A DNA stretch of 10,294 nucleotides, from the NCBI GenBank assembly GCA_021159405.1, contig JAGGRX010000026.1, positions 1 to 10,294 on the forward strand, given 5' to 3'. Positions 6,042 to 10,294 of the stretch are shown one piece after another (within the stretch, counting starts at the first letter, position 1; each line of letters opens with the position of its first letter). The notes under the pieces were generated by a model. That model was given only the letters and a program-made list of their open reading frames with translations, was not told the DNA's origin and made no database searches. This stretch comes from Candidatus Bipolaricaulota bacterium. GTDB taxonomy: Bacteria; Bipolaricaulota; Bipolaricaulia; Bipolaricaulales; Bipolaricaulaceae. The translations under genes were made by a program, and so were the position numbers.

Positions 6042-6492
6042 GGGAGCGCCGCCTCCTCAAGGCCACCAGGCGATCCAGCCCCACATGCAAAAGGTGGGGG
6101 AGGTACACCCCCACAAGCACAGGGGGAATCGCCTCGGAAGGGAAGCGGCTGGGAAGGGGCACTCCGGCCAGGAAATGAAGGGGCAGGAAGACCAAGGAGG
6201 AAAGCGCTGCAAGATAAAGGAGCCGGGTCAGGGGGCCGAGGAGGGAGTGGGAGATGCCCCGGTGTCGGAACAGGGCAGCATAGGGCGCCCAAAGGAAACG
6301 CAAAGGCCCCCAACGGCGGCTGGGATCCGACCGGGCTAGGTCAAGGTCGGGGGAGAGAAAGAGGCTGGCCCCCACATAGCTCAGCGAGAAGATGGTGAGG
6401 GAGGTATGTTCCACCCCGGCCAGCCCTCCGGCCAGCACCCAGCCGGGTAGGGTGGCAAGCTCGAAGGCCAAGTGAACCTTGCCCGTCGGCAC
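6037..6492 (-). CDS. DUF2227-like putative metal-binding membrane protein
   Basis: A 151-residue protein resembling the DUF2227 family (putative metal-binding membrane proteins). Recognisable pieces are PTGKVHLAFE at the N terminus, LSPDLDLARSDPSRRWGPLRFLWAPYAALFRHRGISHS in the middle (conserved Asp, Arg-Trp-Gly, Pro-Tyr and His-Arg ... Ser-His), and PHLLHVGLDRL at the end. His and Asp residues could form a metal site, as in the related membrane-bound metal-dependent hydrolases; no reaction is known. Three to four hydrophobic stretches are seen (about 15-50, 91-112, 122-137). The start is GTG at 6492, with no Shine-Dalgarno sequence but a promoter ending 6 bases upstream, so its mRNA is probably leaderless. 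It precedes rlpA by seven bases and likely shares its transcript. Confidence 0.75.
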   Translation of the reverse strand: MPTGKVHLAFELATLPGWVLAGGLAGVEHTSLTIFSLSYVGASLFLSPDLDLARSDPSRRWGPLRFLWAPYAALFRHRGISHSLLGPLTRLLYLAALSSLVFLPLHFLAGVPLPSRFPSEAIPPVLVGVYLPHLLHVGLDRLVALRRRRSL

Positions 6493-6498
6493 GGAAGC

Positions 6499-6527
6499 AC
6501 TGTAACAGGACTCCCCTGCCCGGACAA
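6499..6527 (-). promoter_or_regulatory. Predicted promoter of the DUF2227-rlpA unit (leaderless)
   Basis: On the minus strand, TTGTCC (6527-6522) is followed after 17 bp by TACAGT (6504-6499), the latter preceded by TGT to make an extended -10. The expected transcription start, seven bases downstream, falls on the GTG start codon at 6492. Its -35 box is only three bases from the -35 box of the divergent groES promoter. Confidence 0.5.
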
Positions 6528-6530
6528 CCC

Positions 6531-6559
6531 TTGACCCATTGGGACCTGGCGGCTAAAAT
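6531..6559 (+). promoter_or_regulatory. Sigma70-type promoter of groES-groEL
   Basis: TTGACC (6531-6536) and TAAAAT (6554-6559) each match five of six consensus bases and are separated by exactly 17 bp. Transcription should begin near 6566, three bases before the CIRCE operator, the usual arrangement for HrcA-repressed chaperonin operons. A second possible -10, TATGAT at 6564-6569, has only a weak -35 partner. Confidence 0.75.
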
Positions 6560-6568
6560 TGGCTATGA

Positions 6569-6595
6569 TTAGCAGCCATGAAGGTAGAGTGCTAA
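6569..6595 (+). promoter_or_regulatory. CIRCE operator (HrcA binding site), asymmetric
   Basis: The controlling inverted repeat of chaperone expression has consensus TTAGCACTC-N9-GAGTGCTAA. Here the right arm GAGTGCTAA (6587-6595) is perfect, the spacer is exactly 9 bases (6578-6586), and the left arm TTAGCAGCC (6569-6577) matches at seven of nine positions. It sits just after the predicted transcription start of groES, so HrcA would block initiation or early elongation and heat would relieve it. hrcA itself is not in this window. Confidence 0.85.
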
Positions 6596-6626
6596 TCCAA
6601 GCTAAATCTATGGGAGGAGGTGGCTG

Positions 6627-6899
6627 ATGAAGGTCAAACCACTGGGCAACCGTGTCCTGGTAAAGAAGATCGAGGAAGAGGAGCGCCGCACCCCGGGCGG
6701 CATCGTCCTGCCGGAGTCGGTCAAGGACGAGAAGGCCGTCCGCGGTGAGGTGGTAGCCTTGGGCACGGCGGACAAGTTCGACGTCAAGGAAGGCGACAAA
6801 GTCCTGATCTCGGCCTACGCCGGGACCGAAATCCGTATGGGTGAGGAGAAGTTCCTCCTGGTGAAGTCAAACGATATCCTAGCTGTGATCGAGGAGTGA
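6627..6899 (+). CDS. groES: Co-chaperonin GroES (Cpn10)
   Basis: A 90-residue 10-kDa co-chaperonin that forms the heptameric lid on GroEL in the cytoplasm. It begins MKVKPLGNRVLVKK and contains the mobile loop EEERRTPGGIVLPESVKDE (about 17-35), whose Gly-Gly-Ile-Val-Leu binds GroEL, then the roof and core strands RGEVVALG, KEGDKVLISAYAGTEIRMGEEKFLLVKSNDILAVIEE. Length and layout are normal. Where many homologues have YSKYAGTE it has ISAYAGTE, a minor change. ATG 6627 is preceded by AGGAGGT 5 bases upstream. The leader of about 60 bases carries the CIRCE element. groEL follows at once, so both are made from one heat-inducible transcript. Confidence 0.97.
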   Translation: MKVKPLGNRVLVKKIEEEERRTPGGIVLPESVKDEKAVRGEVVALGTADKFDVKEGDKVLISAYAGTEIRMGEEKFLLVKSNDILAVIEE

Positions 6900-6909
6900 G
6901 GAGGTGACC

Positions 6910-8529
6910 ATGGCGGCCAAAGAGGTCATATTCGGTGAAGAGGCTAGGCGAAAGATCCTCGACGGAGTGGAGAAGCTGGCCAGCGTGGTACGGGTTACCC
7001 TGGGGCCACGCGGTCGTAACGTGGGCATTGAGAAGAAGTTCGGCTCCCCCGACATCGTGAACGACGGGGTCACCATCGCCGAGGAGCAGGAGTACAAGGA
7101 CCAGTTCGAGAACATGGGGGCTCAGCTCGTAAAAGAGGTGGCCTCCAAGACCAACGACGTCGCCGGTGACGGCACTACCACCGCCACCATCCTGGCTCAC
7201 GCGCTGGTCAAGGAAGGGTTCAAGATGGTGGCTGCCGGGGCCAACCCCATGGCGCTAAAGCGGGGCATCGAGAAGGGTGCCAAGGCGGTGGTGGACGAGC
7301 TCAAGAAGATGTCCAAGAAGCTCTCCACCAAGGAGGAGACGGCGCAGGTTGCCACCATCTCGGCCAACGACCCTGAGATCGGCCGCATCATCGCCGACGC
7401 CATGGAGGAAGTGGGCGAGGACGGGGTGATCACGGTCGAGGACTCCGACACCATCGAGACCTACTACGAGGTCGTAGAGGGGATGCGGTTTGACCGGGAG
7501 TACCTGTCCCCTTACTTCGTCACCGACCCCAAGAAGATGGAGGTCGTGCTCGAGAACCCCTACATCCTCATCACCGACCGCGAGCTCAAGAACGCCATGG
7601 AGCTCATCCCGCTCCTGGAGAAGGTGGCCCAGACCGGAAAGCCCCTGCTTGTGATCGCCAAGGACGTGACCGGCGAGGCCCTGTCCACTTTGGTGTTGAA
7701 CAAGCTGAAGGGGACCCTTACCTCCTGTGCCGTGAAGGCCCCCGGCTTCGGTGACCGCAGGAAGGCGATGCTGGAGGATATCGCCATCCTTACCGGTGGG
7801 GTGGTGGTGGCCGAGGACGCCGGCATGGAGATCAAAGGCACCACCCTGGACATGCTGGGCCGCGCTGAGAAGGTCCGCGTCACCCACGAGGACACCACCA
7901 TCATCGGCGGAAAAGGCGACCCGAACGCCATCAAGGCCAGGATTGAACAGATCAACGAGCAGATCAAGACCACTGACTCTGACTACGACCGGGAGAAGTT
8001 GGAGGAGCGCAAGGCCAAGCTCGCCGGTGGGGTGGCGGTGATCAAGGTGGGGGCTGCCACCGAGACGGAGCTTGAGGAGAAGAAGCACCGCATGGAGGAC
8101 GCCCTCGAGGCCACCAAGGCGGCTGTTGAAGAGGGGATCCTGCCCGGCGGCGGGGTGGCCCTGCTCAACGCCTCCAAGGCCTTGGACAAGCTGGAGGAGG
8201 AGCTTGAGGGCGACGAGAAGGTGGGCGTTCAGATCCTCAAGCGGGCCCTGGAGGAGCCGGCCCGGCAGCTTGCTGAGAACGCCGGCCTTGAGGGCGCGGT
8301 GATCGTGGAGAAGCTGAAGCAGGAGAAGCCGGGCGTCGGTTTCGACGTGGTCCAGGAGAAGTTCGTGGACATGTTCGAGGCTGGGATCATCGACCCCACC
8401 AAGGTGACGCGCTCGGCCCTCCAGAACGCGGTGTCCATCGCCGGCATGCTCCTCACCACCGAGGCTTTGGTAGCCGAGATCAAGGAGGAGAAGAAGGAAA
8501 CCCCGCCTAGTCCGCCGATGGAGTACTGA
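6910..8529 (+). CDS. groEL: Chaperonin GroEL (Cpn60)
   Basis: A 539-residue ATP-driven chaperonin that forms double heptameric rings and folds proteins with GroES. Numbering follows E. coli at the N terminus: GPRGRNV in the nucleotide loop, Asp52 (NDGVTIA) and Asp87 (AGDGTTTAT) of the ATPase site. The Asp of HRMEDALEAT corresponds to catalytic Asp398, and AAVEEGILPGGG matches the chaperonin signature. The apical domain (TLVLNKLKGTL and neighbours) is intact. I chose ATG 6910 because GGAGG (6900-6904) lies 5 bases before it; an in-frame GTG at 6904 falls inside that site. The gene starts 10 bases after the groES stop. The C terminus ends TPPSPPMEY and lacks the Gly-Gly-Met repeats common in bacterial GroELs. 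A strong terminator hairpin follows. Confidence 0.98.
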   Translation: MAAKEVIFGEEARRKILDGVEKLASVVRVTLGPRGRNVGIEKKFGSPDIVNDGVTIAEEQEYKDQFENMGAQLVKEVASKTNDVAGDGTTTATILAHALVKEGFKMVAAGANPMALKRGIEKGAKAVVDELKKMSKKLSTKEETAQVATISANDPEIGRIIADAMEEVGEDGVITVEDSDTIETYYEVVEGMRFDREYLSPYFVTDPKKMEVVLENPYILITDRELKNAMELIPLLEKVAQTGKPLLVIAKDVTGEALSTLVLNKLKGTLTSCAVKAPGFGDRRKAMLEDIAILTGGVVVAEDAGMEIKGTTLDMLGRAEKVRVTHEDTTIIGGKGDPNAIKARIEQINEQIKTTDSDYDREKLEERKAKLAGGVAVIKVGAATETELEEKKHRMEDALEATKAAVEEGILPGGGVALLNASKALDKLEEELEGDEKVGVQILKRALEEPARQLAENAGLEGAVIVEKLKQEKPGVGFDVVQEKFVDMFEAGIIDPTKVTRSALQNAVSIAGMLLTTEALVAEIKEEKKETPPSPPMEY

Positions 8530-8556
8530 TCCGAAACACACCGTCGAAATCGCCTA

Positions 8557-8595
8557 GGAGGCCCCTGGTGCGCTCGCCGGGGCCTCCCTTATTTT
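8557..8595 (+). terminator. Intrinsic terminator after groEL
   Basis: GGAGGCCCC (8557-8565) and GGGGCCTCC (8579-8587) form a perfect 9-bp GC-rich stem with a 13-base loop, 27 bases after the groEL stop. It is followed by CTTATTTT, a short but T-rich run. This should end the groES-groEL transcript. Confidence 0.82.
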
Positions 8596-9002
8596 GTGAG
8601 AAGCTCGTCTTAGCTCTCTCCCCCGCGGCCTGGACCGCGGCCGTGGGAAGCTTGGGTTGTGGAGGAAGACCGGCTCGAGGGCGACCGCAGGGCGGAACAT
8701 CGTGTGGTCCAGGGCCACGGATGCGGTCTGGCTCAATTACCCCGCTGTTTTCCGATGAGATACTGGAGCGGATGGGCGGGGCCTGCGAGTTCACCGACGT
8801 GTTCTTCAAGCACTGGCTCCGGAGGGAGTTCGTCCACTTAATCGCGCAAACCGCGTAACCTAAGCCGCGCAAGCGCCCTGTGGTTGGCCCCCCAAGTCCA
8901 GAACAGCTAATGTGGGTTAGTCCCTCCACTCGGCTCCTCCTCGCAGTAGCCCAGATATCCTTGCTTCGAACGCCAAGAAGGAGGTATAGTGCTTAAGAGG
9001 TT
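8596..9002. other. Intergenic stretch without a convincing gene
   Basis: About 400 bases separate the groEL terminator from the restriction-modification gene. The plus frame ending at 8858 is open from inside the terminator and encodes a C-terminal piece SDEILERMGGACEFTDVFF followed by KHWLRREFVHLIAQTA that looks protein-like, preceded by Arg/Gly/Pro-rich sequence that does not. An ATG at 8721 would give 45 residues, with only a weak AGGG before it. I do not recognise it; it may be the tail of a decayed gene. CCGCGG is repeated at 8623-8628 and 8635-8640 around a 6-base loop, a possible hairpin with no T run. From 8860 to 8960 I see nothing. No tRNA, terminal inverted repeat or CRISPR-like repeat is visible. 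Confidence 0.5.
8961..8990 (+). promoter_or_regulatory. Possible promoter of the restriction-modification gene
   Basis: TATAGT (8985-8990) matches five of six -10 bases; 18 bp upstream is TTGCTT (8961-8966), a weak -35 sharing only TTG with the consensus. Transcription would start near 8997, about six bases before the ATG at 9003, i.e. an almost leaderless mRNA. An alternative reading of the same bases is a ribosome binding site GGAGGT (8980-8985), described in the findings. Confidence 0.35.
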
Positions 9003-10294
9003 ATGAGCTTTAGATCTCTTTGCCAAAGCTATGTAAAAGCCCTCATGGAAACTCTCCTTCAAGGCGATGCCAGGGAGGAGTCCTGCTACCCTGCACTCAA
9101 GGATTTCCTGCAGGCCTACGCTGAGGCCACCGGCAAAAAGGGTGTGCACGTAACCGTACTTCCCAAGCCCACCGAAGCCGGGAACCCCGACTTCCGGGTT
9201 TGGGACGGAAGGCAGCACATCGTGGGTTACATCGAAGCCAAGCCCGCCACGGTCCAGAACCTTGAGCCCATAGCTGAGACGGAGCAACTTACCCGCTATC
9301 TCCAAACCTTCCCCAATCTCATCCTCACGAACTTCCTGGAGTTCCGGCTGTACCGAAATGGAAGCTTGATTGCCAAGGCTCGACTCGGCAGGCCGTTTGT
9401 GGCCACCAAACTTGGTACGCAGCCTCCCCTTGAACAGGTAGAGGAACTTGCAGAACTTTTGGAGCTTTTCTTCTCCTTCTCTCTGCCCAAGGCCTACACC
9501 GCAGAATCCCTGGCGGTGGAACTGGCCAAGAGGACCCGGTTCCTGCGCGATCAAGTGGTGATGCAGGAGCTTGTGCAGGAGAAACAGCGCGGGGGAGGGC
9601 ACCTGCTCGGGTTCTACGAGGCCTTTCAGAAACATCTCATCGCCGGACTTACCCTGGAGGACTTCGCCGACCTCTATGCCCAAACCATCACCTACGGCCT
9701 GTTCGCCGCCCGGGTGCGGGCCCAAAACAATTTCAACCGCCGGGAGGCCTTCTATTCCATCCCGCACACCATCGGCATCCTGCGGGATCTGTTTCGGTTC
9801 ATCTCGCTTGAGGACCTCCCCGCCCAGCTTGAGTGGATCGTGGACGACATCGCCGAGGTGTTGGCCGTGGCCGATGTGAAGGGGATCCTCCACCAGTTCT
9901 TCCACGAGGGCAAGGGCGCCGACCCCATCGTCCACTTCTACGAGACCTTCCTCTCGGTGTACGACCCTGAGGAGCGCGAGCGCCGCGGGGTCTACTACAC
10001 CCCAGAGGCCGTGGTCTCCTACATCGTCCGCTCACTTCACCAGATCTTGAAGGAGAAATTCGGAAAGCGCGATGGCCTTGCCTCGCCGGGTGTGACCCTG
10101 CTCGATCCTGCGGCGGGCACCATGACCTTCGTGGCCAAGGCCGCCCAGGTTGCCGTGGAGGAATTCGTAAAGAAATACGGTGAGGCCGGCCGGGAGAGCT
10201 TCATCCGCGACCACATCCTGGAAAACTTCTACGCCTTCGAGCTCATGATGGCCCCTTACGCGGTGGGGCACCTCAAGATGGCCCTCGTTTTGGA
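9003..10294 (+). CDS. Type IIG-like restriction-modification enzyme (nuclease + N6-adenine methyltransferase), 3' end outside window
   Basis: The first 430 residues of a large protein are visible; the frame is open to the window end. Residues about 1-110 form a PD-(D/E)XK nuclease-like domain: Asp63 in NPDFRV, then Glu78 and Lys80 in GYIEAKP. A helical linker follows (about 140-320). Then comes an N6-adenine DNA methyltransferase: RRGVYYTPEAVVSYIV (about 326-341), the AdoMet-binding motif I DPAAGTMTF (Asp368 onward) and FELMMAPYAVGHLKMAL (about 411-427). The catalytic NPPY motif and target recognition domain must lie beyond the edge. No helicase motifs stand between nuclease and methyltransferase, so it resembles single-chain type IIG/IIL enzymes and not the helicase-bearing type ISP. 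ATG 9003 is the first possible in-frame ATG after a stop at 8994; ATG 9045 is an alternative. Role: DNA methylation and restriction of foreign DNA. Confidence 0.87.
   Translation, partial: MSFRSLCQSYVKALMETLLQGDAREESCYPALKDFLQAYAEATGKKGVHVTVLPKPTEAGNPDFRVWDGRQHIVGYIEAKPATVQNLEPIAETEQLTRYLQTFPNLILTNFLEFRLYRNGSLIAKARLGRPFVATKLGTQPPLEQVEELAELLELFFSFSLPKAYTAESLAVELAKRTRFLRDQVVMQELVQEKQRGGGHLLGFYEAFQKHLIAGLTLEDFADLYAQTITYGLFAARVRAQNNFNRREAFYSIPHTIGILRDLFRFISLEDLPAQLEWIVDDIAEVLAVADVKGILHQFFHEGKGADPIVHFYETFLSVYDPEERERRGVYYTPEAVVSYIVRSLHQILKEKFGKRDGLASPGVTLLDPAAGTMTFVAKAAQVAVEEFVKKYGEAGRESFIRDHILENFYAFELMMAPYAVGHLKMALVL

Noticed and set aside
7255..8541. Long minus-strand open frame (428 codons) antisense to groEL
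   Set aside because: It mirrors groEL codon structure; the product is rich in Leu, His, Gly and Asp with no recognisable domain. Long antisense frames are expected opposite GC-rich, highly biased genes.
8623..8640. CCGCGG-N6-CCGCGG hairpin as an attachment site or terminator
   Set aside because: The hexamer is self-palindromic, so the repeat is both direct and inverted; there is no T run and no mobile gene beside it.
8568..8858. 96-codon open frame starting at a GTG after groEL
   Set aside because: Its start is inside the loop of the groEL terminator with no ribosome site; only its C-terminal third looks protein-like and is treated as a possible remnant.
8907..9935. Minus-strand open frame (342 codons) opposite the restriction-modification gene
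   Set aside because: The plus frame encodes a clear nuclease-methyltransferase protein through the same bases; the antisense product has no known motif and arises from codon bias.

Overview
The window is GC-rich bacterial chromosome, densely packed, with strongly charged (Glu/Lys/Arg-rich) proteins that suggest a thermophile. The set of genes is mostly housekeeping. An Asp23/AmaP cluster between efp and nusB recalls Firmicutes and related lineages, while a periplasmic RlpA-type protein is more usual in diderms. A deep-branching or uncultured thermophilic phylum would fit, but no phylum can be fixed from sequence reading alone.

Layout. (1) 1-1602, plus strand: a sigma70-type promoter, then rpsI (uS9, TTG start), rpmE (zinc-type bL31) and a DUF1385 membrane protein, packed with gaps of 0-4 bases. 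(2) 1557-5627, minus strand: a seven-gene operon read efp -> Asp23 -> Asp23 -> amaP -> nusB -> galE-like epimerase -> PHP phosphoesterase, nearly all genes touching or overlapping. Its last gene overlaps the end of the DUF1385 gene tail-to-tail by 46 bp. (3) 5664-6492, minus strand: a DUF2227 membrane protein and a small secreted RlpA-like double-psi beta-barrel protein. (4) 6499-8595: a compact divergent promoter region, a CIRCE (HrcA) operator, groES, groEL and a strong hairpin terminator. (5) 8596-9002: about 400 bp without a convincing gene. (6) 9003 to the window end: the first 430 codons of a large restriction-modification protein, with a PD-(D/E)XK nuclease motif followed by an N6-adenine methyltransferase domain. 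It is cut by the window edge and is the only accessory (defence) gene.

Functionally, the window joins translation (uS9, bL31, EF-P), transcription antitermination (NusB), envelope functions (Asp23/AmaP, RlpA, galE-like sugar nucleotide enzyme) and protein folding (GroES/GroEL under likely HrcA control). The most interesting points are: an EF-P whose modifiable loop carries Arg where Lys is usual; several genes with -10 boxes so close to the start codon that leaderless or near-leaderless mRNAs are likely; two back-to-back promoters with -35 boxes 3 bp apart; a CIRCE element with one degenerate arm; a GroEL without the Gly-Gly-Met tail; three Asp23 modules in series; and the type IIG-like enzyme at the right edge. 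I found no convincing wholly new multi-gene system.
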